This document shows, piece by piece, positions 46,441 through 55,557 of a stretch of 64,000 bases of DNA. A program made the position numbers and the translations under genes. How positions within the stretch are numbered: position 1 is the first letter of the stretch; each line of letters opens with the position of its first letter. Origin of the DNA: Bradyrhizobium erythrophlei (lineage in GTDB: Bacteria; Pseudomonadota; Alphaproteobacteria; Rhizobiales; Xanthobacteraceae); contig FSRD01000001.1 of NCBI GenBank assembly GCA_900129675.1, positions 4,391,501-4,455,500 of the forward strand, read 5' to 3'. The notes beneath the pieces are model-generated. The model was not told the DNA's origin. It saw nothing but the letters and a program-made list of their open reading frames with translations, and ran no database searches.

Positions 46441-47217
46441 ATGACCGAAACCCGAGTCATTAGCCCGACCGTGCCGGGAAATCGGATACCACGATTCACT
46501 GCATTTCTGTTCGGCGCTGTGTCCTACATCACATTTCTGGTCACGAATCTATATGCCATTGGCTTCGTGGAGGGGCTTGTAGTGCCGAAAACCATCGATA
46601 CTGGCGTAGAATTGCCGGCTCTTGAGGTGATCGCCATCAATCTCGCGCTCATGTCGTTGTTCGCCGTTCAGCACAGCGTCATGGCGCGCAAACAGTTTAA
46701 ACAATGGTGGACGCGATTTATTCCCAAATCCGTAGAGCGCAGCACTTATGTGCTTCTCGCCAGCCTGACGCTGCTTTTGCTGTTCTGGCAGTGGCGTCCG
46801 CTGCCGGCCGTTGTCTGGCATGTCGAAAAGCCCGAAATTGCCACGGCGCTCACTGGGTTGTCATTCCTTGGCTGGGTGATCGTGTTCACCAGCACCTTCC
46901 TGATCAACCATTTCGAGCTGTTCGGATTACATCAGGTTGCCAATAATCTCGTTGGCCGGAAAATGCCCGTGCCGATCTTCCGGACGCCGCTTTTCTACAA
47001 TTTTGTGCGGCACCCGATTTATCTCGGCTTCATCATCGCGTTCTGGGCCGCGCCGACCATGAGCACCGGGCATTTGCTGTTTGCGGCGGTGACGACGGCC
47101 TACATCTTCGTCGGCATTCTGCTGGAAGAGCGCGATCTCGTCGACATGTTCGGCGACGAATATCGCCGCTACAGACATCGGGTATCGATGCTGCTGCCCT
47201 GGCGCAGGACGATCTGA
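46441..47217 (+). CDS. mddA: methanethiol S-methyltransferase-like membrane protein
   Basis: A 258-residue protein with about five membrane spans, related to the NnrU/isoprenylcysteine methyltransferase fold. The family marks include FAVQHSVMARKQFKQWW, then PKSVERSTYVLLASL and the C-terminal FVRHPIYLGFIIAFWAAP with LEERDLVDMFGDEYRRYRHR. MddA makes dimethylsulfide from methanethiol using SAM, and is known from Bradyrhizobium. ATG 46441 has GGCGGAG upstream. An IS701-type element has inserted right after its stop. Without testing, other small-molecule methyl acceptors cannot be excluded. Confidence 0.78.
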   Translation: MTETRVISPTVPGNRIPRFTAFLFGAVSYITFLVTNLYAIGFVEGLVVPKTIDTGVELPALEVIAINLALMSLFAVQHSVMARKQFKQWWTRFIPKSVERSTYVLLASLTLLLLFWQWRPLPAVVWHVEKPEIATALTGLSFLGWVIVFTSTFLINHFELFGLHQVANNLVGRKMPVPIFRTPLFYNFVRHPIYLGFIIAFWAAPTMSTGHLLFAAVTTAYIFVGILLEERDLVDMFGDEYRRYRHRVSMLLPWRRTI

Positions 47218-47228
47218 CCAATCCCTAA

Positions 47229-48551
47229 TCTTACTGCGTCACAAAAGAAGACGCTTCGTCTGTTTGATCGGGCGAATGCAACAGGGACAGCGTGAGAGGT
47301 TCCGGACGATGGCAACGATCAGTCTTCGCCGCATCGTCGCAATCGAGTTCGGGATGTGACGTTCGGGTCGCAGCAGCGGAGCCTCTGGGTCGGTAACCGT
47401 TGGAAATCGCAAGTCTCTTGAACGGCCTGGTGGAACGAGATCCCGAGGGGGGAATCGTCTCCCTCTTCTGGCCATTCGATCAAAAGCCATTCTTCCGGTC
47501 GGCTTTCGGTGAGTTGGTAATCTCGATGCGCGACGCAAACGCGCGCGCGAGCGAAGCGCGATGATAGCCGCTCGGTCGCACCCTCTCGCCACTTGATCGT
47601 GCGCCAGACCCGCTTAGGAAGGCAAAGAGCAAGCTCCTTGACCGAAATCGGTTGATGCTTGTGGTCGCGGCGCAGCAGCTTTGGTGGTCGCCCTTTGCCC
47701 GACCATTTTTTCGGCGGTAGCGGCGCCGTGTCGGATGTCCACACCGTGGTGTTTGGCAAGATACCGGCCACATAGGTCAACGCCAACGCGCTGATGCTGG
47801 TCCGCAGGTCCGTGTTGCAGCCATATCCGGCATCCATCAGCACCACGCCGCGAGGAAGCCCGGCTCTGCAGGCTGCTTCGATCTGCTCAAGCGCGATCTC
47901 TGGCTTGGTCTTAAAGCTGATCTCCTTGGGCACGCCCGCTTTGCGCCGACGTTTCTTATCTGCCGCCCATTCCTGCGGCAGATAGAGACGATACATTGCC
48001 GGCAGACTGGCGTGGTGATTGGCAAGCGACAGGGACACCGCGACTTGGCAGTTATCCTGCTTGCCGAGCTGCCCGCAATATTGACGCGCCACACCGACCG
48101 AGTGCGCTCCCTTCTTGGGAAAACCGGTGTCATCGATGATCCACGCTTCGATCGGTCCATGGCGCTCTATCGCCGGCAGTACCATCTCACCCACTTTGGC
48201 CAAAACACCCTCGTCAGACCAAGGCGATTGGCCGACGAAGTGAAGCAGCGACTGATGCTGCGCCGCCGTCCGATCAGGTGCCGTTACCGCGGCCATAGGC
48301 TCAACGCTTTTACGCTCCCCCGGCATGATTAAGCCGATGCAATAATCAAACAACGGCCGGGCCCGGTCCGCATGTCCGATCACACTCACAAGTTTCTCGA
48401 CAAAAGCCGAAAATCGCGATTCACTGCCGTCTGATCTCCGGAGATCCATATCAGCCCCCGTTACCGATGCCTGAATCTCAACCGGTAACTGATTCTCACA
48501 GGACCTCGCCCGCGACCTTTTGAATCAGACACTTTTCTGACTCAGTAGTAC
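47229..48551. mobile_element. IS701-family insertion sequence (defective)
   Basis: The 1.3-kb element has imperfect terminal inverted repeats of 19 bases: TCTTACTGCGTCACAAAAG on the left, and the complement of CTTTTCTGACTCAGTAGTA on the right (15 of 19 match). It is flanked by CTAA on both sides (47225-47228 and 48552-48555), which fits the YTAR 4-bp target duplication of IS701. Its transposase gene is damaged. It separates mddA from the GFA gene. Confidence 0.78.
47239..48449 (-). pseudogene. IS701-family transposase, internally deleted
   Basis: The leftward frame starts MDLRRSDGSESRFSAFVEKL and contains the DDE-type segments WIIDDTGFPKKGAHSVGVAR, YCGQLGKQDNCQVAVSLSL and GVVLMDAGYG. After EEWLLIEWPEEGDDS the frame degenerates, and the family's C-terminus, LRPERHIPNSIATMRRRLIV followed by AIVRNLSRCPCC, appears in another frame ending at 47239. 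The region with the third acidic residue (normally in an ERDYQ-type motif) is missing, so the enzyme should be inactive. Confidence 0.8.
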
Positions 48552-48575
48552 TAATTGTCTGTTGGTGAAATATCC

Positions 48576-48998
48576 ATGAAACATACGGGAACTTGCTTTT
48601 GCGGCGCGGTCGAAGTGCAGGTCACGGGGGCGCCGGAGGGCATGGGCTACTGCCATTGCGGCTCCTGCCGTTCCTGGTCGGGCGGACCGGTCAACGCCTT
48701 CACCTTGTGGCAGCCGAAGGCGGTGCAGATCACCTCGGGCTCGCAGTACGTCGCAACATTCAAAAAGACAGCGATGAGCCAGCGTAAATATTGCGTGAAA
48801 TGCGGTGGGCATCTGATGACCAATCATCCGACGCTCGGACTCGTTGATGTCTTCGCCACGACAATTCCGACGCTTGCCTTCATGCCCGGCGTACACGTCA
48901 ATTATGCCGAGGCGGTGCTGCCGATGCGGGACGGTCTGCCCAAGCTGAAAGACTTTCCCGCGGAGTTGAGTGGCTCAGGTGAAATGATCGCCGAGTAG
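48576..48998 (+). CDS. GFA family protein (CENP-V/formaldehyde-activating enzyme fold)
   Basis: A 140-residue zinc protein with the GFA pattern: GTCFCGAVEVQVTG near the start, YCHCGSCRSWSGGP and YCVKCGGHLMTNHPTLGLVD, providing the Cys ligands. Members include glutathione-dependent formaldehyde-activating enzymes but most are uncharacterised. ATG 48576 lies 25 bases outside the IS701 end, so any native promoter may have been displaced by the insertion. Confidence 0.9.
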   Translation: MKHTGTCFCGAVEVQVTGAPEGMGYCHCGSCRSWSGGPVNAFTLWQPKAVQITSGSQYVATFKKTAMSQRKYCVKCGGHLMTNHPTLGLVDVFATTIPTLAFMPGVHVNYAEAVLPMRDGLPKLKDFPAELSGSGEMIAE

Positions 48999-49311
48999 GG
49001 AAATCAGTTTCCGATAACGACAATGCAGCCAGCACCATTCGCCATGGGCTGACCGATCAATCTCCGCCGCTCCATCTCTGGCTAGGACCAGGATCGGGCG
49101 GCGGTCTTGTGGGGCTGAGCCTTCGAAGTGCCCGAGAGCCAGGCCTCCGCGCCAGCTCCCGGAGGGAAGAGCTATGTCAGCGGCAGCTCCGGCCCTGCAA
49201 AATCCGGGTTTGGCGTTACCTGCAGGGTTCCGGTAAAAGGCTTCCGAAGCCGCATTTTGCGGCAAGGGCGATCAGTTCCGCCTGACAAAATAACAAAGGG
49301 AAGCGCCTGAC
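48999..49311. other. gap without a gene
   Basis: No frame with good start context is seen on either strand. It presumably contains the promoter of the CoA-transferase gene, which has AAAGGGAAG upstream of its ATG. Confidence 0.4.
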
Positions 49312-50574
49312 ATGACTGCCAGACCGCAATTGCCGGAGCGCACGCCGCGCGCAAAGGGCGAACCGACTGCCCTCGATGGTCTGCTGGTCGTGGATTTCAC
49401 CCGCGTCGTTGCTGGTCCCGCATGCACGCAAACGCTCGCGGATTTCGGCGCCGAGGTCATCAAGATCGAAAACCCGGAGGGTGGCGACGACACACGCGCC
49501 TACGAACATGCCGAAATCGGCGGCGAGAGCGCGGCTTATCTCAGTCTCAATCGCAACAAGCGCGGCATTGCGCTGGACTTCACCAACCCGGCGGCGCTGG
49601 AGGTTGCGCGTGAGCTCATTGCGAAAGCCGATGTAGTGGTGGAGAATTTCTCCGGCGGCGTGATGAAGAAGTTTGGCCTCGACTATGCATCGGTCGCGCC
49701 GACCAATCCGCGCCTGGTGTATTGCTCGATCTCGGCCTATGGCCGCAAGGGCGCATATGCCTTGCGTCCAGGATTCGATCCGGTCACGCAGGCTGAAAGC
49801 GGCTTCATGTCGCTGAATGGTTTTCCCGACGGGGAGCCTGTGCGGACCGGCCCGCCGATCGTCGACATGGCGACGGGAATGTCGGCCTGTAACGCCATCC
49901 TGCTTGCGCTACTGGCCCGCGACCGGCTCGGCCGCGGCCAGCACGTCGAGGTCGCGCTGATCGACATCGCGGTGGCGATGACCGGCTTCTATGGCATGGC
50001 CTATCTGATCAGCGGTGCGAACCCGGGCCGTTTTGGCAACTCGCCTAACGGCTCGCCCACCGTCGGCGTCTATCAGGCGTCCGACGGACCCCTCTACATG
50101 GCTTGCGCCAACGACCGGTTGTATCGCCGGCTGGTCACCGAGGTGCTGGAACGGCCCGATCTCGTCACCGATCCCGAATTTGCTCACCGGAAGAACCGGA
50201 CGGCCAACAGGGAAAAGTTGCGCGCCATCATTGCCGGGGTCTTTGCCGGCGACAAGCTCGAGAACTGGATGTCGAAGATGAAGAAGGCCAACATACCGGT
50301 TGGCTATCTGCGCACCGTCGAGGAGGGCTTCAACGCGCCGGAGGTGCGCGATCGTCATCGCCTCAGCCAGATCCCGCATCCGACCGCGGGCGCCGTTCCC
50401 AACATCGAGACGCCGCTCAATATGAGCTTGACGCCCACTATCGATCCCATTGCAGCGCCGCTACTCGGCGAGCATACGAAAGACGTGCTGCGCAAGACGC
50501 TCGGTTACGACGACCGCCGGATTGCGGCGTTGGCCGAGGCGGGTGCCTTCGGAAAGAGCAGGAATACCGGTTGA
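49312..50574 (+). CDS. CaiB/BaiF CoA-transferase family protein
   Basis: A second family III CoA-transferase, 420 residues, with LLVVDFTRVVAGPACTQTLA, DFGAEVIKIENPEGGDDTRA, LNRNKRGIALDFTNP and GFDPVTQAESGFMSLNGFPD. The catalytic Asp of the family is expected near PIVDMATGMSACN. It is not clearly in an operon, and shares little detailed sequence with the copy at 26908, so the substrate is probably different. Confidence 0.92.
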   Translation: MTARPQLPERTPRAKGEPTALDGLLVVDFTRVVAGPACTQTLADFGAEVIKIENPEGGDDTRAYEHAEIGGESAAYLSLNRNKRGIALDFTNPAALEVARELIAKADVVVENFSGGVMKKFGLDYASVAPTNPRLVYCSISAYGRKGAYALRPGFDPVTQAESGFMSLNGFPDGEPVRTGPPIVDMATGMSACNAILLALLARDRLGRGQHVEVALIDIAVAMTGFYGMAYLISGANPGRFGNSPNGSPTVGVYQASDGPLYMACANDRLYRRLVTEVLERPDLVTDPEFAHRKNRTANREKLRAIIAGVFAGDKLENWMSKMKKANIPVGYLRTVEEGFNAPEVRDRHRLSQIPHPTAGAVPNIETPLNMSLTPTIDPIAAPLLGEHTKDVLRKTLGYDDRRIAALAEAGAFGKSRNTG

Positions 50575-50747
50575 CGGGCGGCTGGCTGGGTTGACTAGCG
50601 CTAGCGCAACCCGTCGCCATCCTGCCGATGGAAGCTGCCGCGCCATTCGCCGGTGATGCCCGAGCCTGTCAACGGGCCGCGCCTTGCGGGAAACGTTCGC
50701 GCCGACCTCCCTACAATTGCGAACACCCCGATAGCGGACGCACACCA

Positions 50748-50777
50748 CCGGGTATGGGCCTTTCAGACCATCCCGGG
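50748..50777. repeat. short hairpin of intergenic-repeat type
   Basis: CCGGGTATGG and CCATCCCGGG pair with one mismatch around a 10-base loop (GCCTTTCAGA). It looks like a remnant of the Bradyrhizobium palindromic repeats and could end transcription of the CoA-transferase gene. Confidence 0.45.
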
Positions 50778-50836
50778 ATGTTACGTTAATACCGCAAACC
50801 GTTGTTCAGAGAGCCAAATCGGGCCGTTTCGGCCGT

Positions 50837-51022
50837 TCAGTTCGGCTTGCTGCGCAGGTTGTTCCTTGGCATACTTTCAACTTCGTCGGGTTCTGCCCGG
50901 TCAATCTCGAGGCGAGCCATACGAAGTATCAAGGTAGCTGTCGTCAGGCCGAGACGTTCGGCCTCCTGCGCTGCGGTATCGACTCTCTGGGCCAAGCCCT
51001 CACGTTTACCTGGGTATGCCAT
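50837..51022 (-). CDS. small hypothetical protein, 61 aa
   Basis: Starts MAYPGKREGLAQRVDTAAQE and continues AERLGLTTATLILRMARLEI; soluble, helical. The start has GAGGAACAGGA directly upstream. It is divergent from another 61-residue gene with 25 bases between the start codons. The function is unknown. Confidence 0.5.
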   Translation of the reverse strand: MAYPGKREGLAQRVDTAAQEAERLGLTTATLILRMARLEIDRAEPDEVESMPRNNLRSKPN

Positions 51023-51047
51023 TCCTGTTCCTCACCTAAGGTGCGAG

Positions 51048-51233
51048 ATGAAAAATCCCACATATGTTGCGGAGCTACAGAAGAAACTCGGAGCCCCATC
51101 GAGCGAAACCGTGGAAAGCCTGCGGCTGTTGAAGGCTTTCCTCAAACTTGCGCCCGACCAGCGTTCCGAAATCATTGAACTGGTCGAACGTTTGGCGACT
51201 GACCCGTCGCCGAGCGATCCCTCATTGTCATGA
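51048..51233 (+). CDS. small hypothetical helical protein, 61 aa
   Basis: MKNPTYVAELQKKLGAPSSE leads into SLRLLKAFLKLAPDQRSEII and ELVERLA, an amphipathic helical protein with no known domain; the LKLAPDQRSEIIELVERL part resembles the helix seen at the end of some XRE-type regulators. AAGGTGCGAG precedes ATG 51048. The partner gene reads the other way from the same short promoter region, which contains the palindrome CACCTAAGGTG. Confidence 0.5.
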   Translation: MKNPTYVAELQKKLGAPSSETVESLRLLKAFLKLAPDQRSEIIELVERLATDPSPSDPSLS

Positions 51234-51264
51234 AAACATCGTTTGCCTCTTAAGCGTCCTCGTT

Positions 51265-51585
51265 TCAGTTGCTGATTGGATTGCCGGGCGGGCGCGTCGC
51301 GATCGCATAGACCGCGCCGCCCTCCAGCGCTTCGGATTGGTGAAGCGTGCCGGCGGGCAGCAGGATGGTGTCGCCGGCACCGACGATGCGCTGGCCGCCG
51401 TCCCACATGAAGTTCAGCCTGCCGCTGATGATCACCAGGATCTCATCCACGGGATGGGTGTGGAAGCGATGTACCTTGCCCGCAGCGTCGTGCTGCAATT
51501 CGATACTGCCTTGCTCCGGGAGCAGGTTCAGGATTGCGGGATCGATGGCAAACTCGGTCTTGTGACCTACGATGATCTGGGTCAT
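51265..51585 (-). CDS. cupin domain protein
   Basis: A 106-residue single-domain cupin. The metal-binding motifs are HRFHTHPVDEILVIISG (His residues and Glu) and DTILLPAGTLHQSEALEGG. Small cupins act as dioxygenases, isomerases or ligand sensors. It overlaps the YqcI-type gene by 4 bases at its start, so it is translated with it. Confidence 0.88.
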   Translation of the reverse strand: MTQIIVGHKTEFAIDPAILNLLPEQGSIELQHDAAGKVHRFHTHPVDEILVIISGRLNFMWDGGQRIVGAGDTILLPAGTLHQSEALEGGAVYAIATRPPGNPISN

Positions 51586-52337
51586 GCCGCTTGCTCCTTG
51601 TTTTCGATGTGAGCCGTCTTCGTTTGTGCGAGCTTGGCAAAAGGACAGCCGCCCGCCGCCTGATTGTCGTCATGCAGGAAGTATTGCTGGTACTCGCGTC
51701 CGTCGGTCGCGCCGTAACGTCCGAGGTGCGGCGAGGGACTCGCGCTGTCGTAGGGAATTAGCCGTTTGCGCACTTCCGCGAACGCGGCATTGGCAGCCTT
51801 CTCGGTTCCAAGAATCTTCTCGAACACCCATCGTGGCTGGAAGGTAAGCATGAAAGCGCTTGATCGGCGGCTTTGCCGCATCACATGTGCGGGTGTCGTG
51901 CAGACGACGAAGATCGGCTCGCCGGCAAACGAGAACTCCCACATCGGATGATCGATCTGTTCGGGAATCTCCTCGGGCCACGGGCTCTTGTCGAGTCGCG
52001 CCAGCTGGTCGAGCGTCAGCCACATCTTGCGATAATAGGCGTCGAGCGTCTGCACCGGGCGCGGCCTTGTAAACACGATCAGCGATGTGTTGGGTCCATA
52101 TGATCTGGATTCGGAAACATATTGCGCGAGTTCGACGCCGAGCACTTCGACGTCATAGGGGTCAAGGAACAAATAGCGCAACTGGTCCTGGCGATGGCCG
52201 GCTACACCGAAAACACAGGGAAAGGGCCGCGCCTCGCTGCTCATCTGCGCTTCGAATTCAGAGAACATCACGCATTGCCAGCTGCTCACTGGATACGTCG
52301 AAGCAACGTCCCCTTTTCTCAAAAACAAGCGCTCCAT
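51582..52337 (-). CDS. YqcI/YcgG family protein
   Basis: A 251-residue protein of the YqcI/YcgG family (guanitoxin-biosynthesis-like heme enzymes have this fold). Recognisable segments are RPFPCVFGVAGHRQDQLRYL, DHPMWEFSFAGEPIFVVCTT and the C-terminal HDDNQAAGGCPFAKL, whose Cys is near the end. Some family members are heme-dependent N-hydroxylating enzymes; for this gene that is only a possibility. It belongs to a leftward operon with the GNAT-like, MFS and cupin genes. Confidence 0.85.
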   Translation of the reverse strand: MERLFLRKGDVASTYPVSSWQCVMFSEFEAQMSSEARPFPCVFGVAGHRQDQLRYLFLDPYDVEVLGVELAQYVSESRSYGPNTSLIVFTRPRPVQTLDAYYRKMWLTLDQLARLDKSPWPEEIPEQIDHPMWEFSFAGEPIFVVCTTPAHVMRQSRRSSAFMLTFQPRWVFEKILGTEKAANAAFAEVRKRLIPYDSASPSPHLGRYGATDGREYQQYFLHDDNQAAGGCPFAKLAQTKTAHIENKEQAA

Positions 52338-52362
52338 AATGCCCCCTGTACGTTTAACGTGA

Positions 52363-53655
52363 CTAACGATTGATCAATTTGCCTCTCATCAATAACGGTC
52401 CGGCGATACCCGGCAGCGACATCAGCAGCAGAATTCCGATCAGGGTGCCATAGCCGGCGTCGTCGATAGGCGCTGGACCTTGGGTTGCGTCGGTTGCAGC
52501 AAATCGGCTGGCGGCAACCATGGCGAATCCAATGACAGGCTGCGAGATGCCTGCGAAAATTCCCGCCGCTGTCGTATTTACCGACGCGCCAACGCCGATG
52601 AGGTCCGCGGTGTAAAGCTTCTTGGAGCATTTCAGCACGAGCGGTACCGTCCCGCCGGCGACAAGCCCGAGTGCGGTGAACACGATGGTGACATAGACTA
52701 GGCCGAACGCATGCGCGACCGGTGGCAGCAGCATCGCAATCAGGATCATCCGCAGCGCACAGATGCGGATCAGCGCGCTGTCGAGTGCAGCCGCCGCACG
52801 GTCGGCGGCGTGGCCAAGAAAGATCGAGCCTACCGCATTGCCGATCATGAAGGCGAGCAGGGGAGTTCCTGCCGCCGTCGGAGAGATATTAAAGAAATGC
52901 GCCACCATCGGAATGCCCCAGACGCCCGACAACGTCGTCACCACCGCGAAATGGGAAGCAAAGGTCATGGCGCAGCCCCAGTTCGCGATATGCGACAGGG
53001 ATTGCCGGGCGGCGACGACAACGCTTTTCAGCGTCTTGTTGCTGCGCGGCGCCGGATCAGGTTTCAGCGCGACCTTGGCGAAGGCAAGGTTGGCCAGACC
53101 AACGCCGGCGATGAACAGGAAACAGGCGCGCCAGCCAAAACCCGTGACCGCCGCCGCGAGCGGCGTTGTCGCGAGGACGCCGCCGACGTAGCCCGACACC
53201 TGCGAGATGCCAGACATGACCCCGAACCGCTCGTCGGTGAAGCTCAATGCGACAAGCTTCAACAGCGCGGTGAAGACGAGCGCGTCTCCGCAGGCGACGA
53301 TGAGGCGGGCCGCAAAAACGTCCAGCAGGTTCGGCGCCAGCGCAAATGCGGCACTCCCCAGCGAAGATGCCGCCATGCTGCACAGCACTACCCGCTTGAC
53401 GCCATAGCGGTCGACCAGAAGGCCCGCCGGAATCTGCATCAACGTGTAGCCCCAGAAATAACTGGAGGCGAGCATCGCGACGCCGGCGGCGTCGGTGCTG
53501 AAGTCATGCATGAAGTTGAGGCTGACCGATTGCGGCGATACCCGCTGCAGGAATGCGATCGCGTAAGCGGTGGCCACCGTCGCCCAGGCCAGATAGGCAC
53601 GATCAGCGAACCGGGAGGTCGGGGCGAACACGGCTTGTTGTCCAAGCATCGACAT
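52363..53655 (-). CDS. MFS transporter
   Basis: A 430-residue transporter with 12 predicted membrane spans. The first half has the MFS loop GLLVDRYGVKRVVLCSMAAS after span 2; the two six-helix halves are separated near residue 195-210. ATG 53655 shares a base with the stop codon of the GNAT-like gene, giving coupled translation. It may export the product made by the neighbouring YqcI/cupin enzymes or import their substrate. Confidence 0.9.
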   Translation of the reverse strand: MSMLGQQAVFAPTSRFADRAYLAWATVATAYAIAFLQRVSPQSVSLNFMHDFSTDAAGVAMLASSYFWGYTLMQIPAGLLVDRYGVKRVVLCSMAASSLGSAAFALAPNLLDVFAARLIVACGDALVFTALLKLVALSFTDERFGVMSGISQVSGYVGGVLATTPLAAAVTGFGWRACFLFIAGVGLANLAFAKVALKPDPAPRSNKTLKSVVVAARQSLSHIANWGCAMTFASHFAVVTTLSGVWGIPMVAHFFNISPTAAGTPLLAFMIGNAVGSIFLGHAADRAAAALDSALIRICALRMILIAMLLPPVAHAFGLVYVTIVFTALGLVAGGTVPLVLKCSKKLYTADLIGVGASVNTTAAGIFAGISQPVIGFAMVAASRFAATDATQGPAPIDDAGYGTLIGILLLMSLPGIAGPLLMRGKLINR

Positions 53656-54389
53656 CACACCCTCGCATAGCCGACCGAGAAGAGGGCATCCGCTGAATTT
53701 GGAATCATGCGGGACATCGCGGCATCGACCAGCGACGCCGTGCCGTAGTAGGTCTGCCGATGATGCTCGATATGGCCATAGGCGCCCCGCATGATCATGC
53801 CGGGCACTTCGAGTGGCTGGCCCGGATAAAGCGACGAGCACATTTCGACGCAGGCCGCTTGCAATGCGGGATCCTGCGCGTCGCCAAGCAGCGAGGGTGT
53901 CACCTTTTCGCAGATCTTGGCGTTAGCCGCCCATACGATGGGATTTCGTGTCCGCCATCCGTAGAGCACACTACAGTCGCCTTTCTGGGCGGCTCCGGAG
54001 CATTTCAGCACTTCGAAGGTAAAGAAACCGTAAAAGCCGCGGCCCTGGTGGGCGGGAAGCACCTCCGTGCCGCTGCGGTAGACCGCAAGCCCGCCGGAAA
54101 TCTGCAGCACGCGATAGACTGAAAACGCCACCAGGCCGGAGCCGTCGTAGACAAGTATGAGGCTGTACTTGCTGTCGAATGGGGAGGAGGCTGCGGTCCA
54201 GTGCGGCTCCGTCGCCTTCCAATTGACGGCGATGATGCCGTTCATGGCGTCCATCAGCGGCTGCCGGTCGGAGGCGGCAATGCGTGACGCGTCGGGGAAA
54301 CTGTAGACTGCGCAATCCGTCCAAGGCGAGGTAATCGCCTGACATTGGCTGCCCAGATTCCGCAACATGGCCGAACTCCAGTTACCCAT
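53655..54389 (-). CDS. GNAT-like hypothetical protein
   Basis: A 244-residue soluble protein. The middle (TEVLPAHQGRGFYGFFTFEV) has the look of the GNAT motif A loop that binds acetyl-CoA, and LYGWRTRNPIVWAANAK resembles motif B. The family cannot be fixed by eye. The start could be Met1 or the internal Met8. It is the first gene of the leftward operon and is divergent from the GlxA-type regulator gene (43-bp gap). Confidence 0.6.
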   Translation of the reverse strand: MGNWSSAMLRNLGSQCQAITSPWTDCAVYSFPDASRIAASDRQPLMDAMNGIIAVNWKATEPHWTAASSPFDSKYSLILVYDGSGLVAFSVYRVLQISGGLAVYRSGTEVLPAHQGRGFYGFFTFEVLKCSGAAQKGDCSVLYGWRTRNPIVWAANAKICEKVTPSLLGDAQDPALQAACVEMCSSLYPGQPLEVPGMIMRGAYGHIEHHRQTYYGTASLVDAAMSRMIPNSADALFSVGYARV

Positions 54390-54431
54390 CGTGAGCTATA
54401 CAGGCGAGGCTCGAATGGCTTAAAGGACAAT

Positions 54432-55451
54432 ATGCCCTCGAAATCTGCCAAATCCCGCCGTCCCGACCCACGCGAAGAAACGTTGACGCGGCGCATCGCG
54501 ATCGTCGCCTTTCCGGGCGTAACCCTGCTCGATATCTCCGGGCCGGCGCAGGTGTTCGCTGAGTTGCAGGCAATCGAACTACCCGGCCCCGGCTATTCGC
54601 TGTCGTATCTCTCGACCTCGGGCGGGTTGGTGCCGACAGACGTGGGCATGATGGTGGATACCGCGCCGATCGACAGCGTCCGGCCGCACCAAGTCGATAC
54701 GCTGGTGATCCCGGGCGGCCCCGGCATCTGGGAGATGCGCAAAGACGCCCAGTTGATGAAGTGGATTGCGCAGACGCTGCCCAAGGCACGCCGCGTCGCC
54801 TCGGTATGCCTCGGGGCTTTCGCGCTGGCCTGGACCGGCGTGCTGGATGGAAAGCGCGCCGTGACCCATTGGCGCTATTGCCCGAGACTGCAGGACAGTT
54901 TCCCCAACATCCGCGTCGAGCCGAATGCGATCTTCGTCAAGGACGGACGGGTCTGGTCATCGGCCGGTGTCAGCGCCGGCATCGATCTGGCGCTGGCCAT
55001 GATTGAGGAGGATTTCGGCCATACCACCGCGCTCGACGTCGCGCGAAGACTGGTGGTTTTTCTGAAGCGGCCTGGTGGTCAGAGCCAGTTTTCCACCGTG
55101 CTCGCGGCGCAGGCCTCCGACGTCGAAGGGCGTTTTAGTGCACTGCACGCCTGGATCATCGAAAACATCGCAAGCGATCTCAAGGTCGAGACGCTCGCTG
55201 AAAAGGCCGGGATGACGCCCCGGACCTTCGCCCGTAGTTACGCCAGCCGTACCGGCATGACGCCGGCGAGCGGCGTCGAGGCGTTGCGTGTGGAAACTGC
55301 GCGGTTGTTGCTGGAAAGCAGGCAAATAGGCGGTGTGGTGGAGGTGGCCAAACGCGCCGGCTTTGGCGACGACGAGCGGATGCGGCGGGCCTTCCTGCGG
55401 CACCTCGGCGTATCGCCCACAGAGTACCGAAATCGCTTTTCGGGCGGCTGA
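54432..55451 (+). CDS. GlxA-type AraC family transcriptional regulator
   Basis: A 339-residue regulator. Residues about 15-190 form a DJ-1/PfpI-like domain (RRIAIVAFPGVTLLDISGPA, TLVIPGGPGIWEMRKD, and the elbow Cys in VASVCLGAFALA). The C-terminal 100 residues form an AraC-type double helix-turn-helix (TLAEKAGMTPRTFARSYASR and VAKRAGFGDDERMRRAFLRH). AAAGGACAAT precedes ATG 54432. It faces the GNAT/MFS/YqcI/cupin operon across a short promoter region and is the probable regulator of it. Confidence 0.92.
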   Translation: MPSKSAKSRRPDPREETLTRRIAIVAFPGVTLLDISGPAQVFAELQAIELPGPGYSLSYLSTSGGLVPTDVGMMVDTAPIDSVRPHQVDTLVIPGGPGIWEMRKDAQLMKWIAQTLPKARRVASVCLGAFALAWTGVLDGKRAVTHWRYCPRLQDSFPNIRVEPNAIFVKDGRVWSSAGVSAGIDLALAMIEEDFGHTTALDVARRLVVFLKRPGGQSQFSTVLAAQASDVEGRFSALHAWIIENIASDLKVETLAEKAGMTPRTFARSYASRTGMTPASGVEALRVETARLLLESRQIGGVVEVAKRAGFGDDERMRRAFLRHLGVSPTEYRNRFSGG

Positions 55452-55557
55452 ACGGTAGGGGGCGCCGCGCCCGCGGCCACGAAGTTCCCCTGTGTTGGTC
55501 CGGAAAATGCGCCAAGCTCAGATCTTTTTGGCCACAATCGAACCCGACGCCGGCCTC

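Noticed and set aside
48975..49265. A 96-codon leftward gene before the second CoA-transferase
   Set aside because: No start context, odd composition and overlap with the GFA gene end; no family seen.
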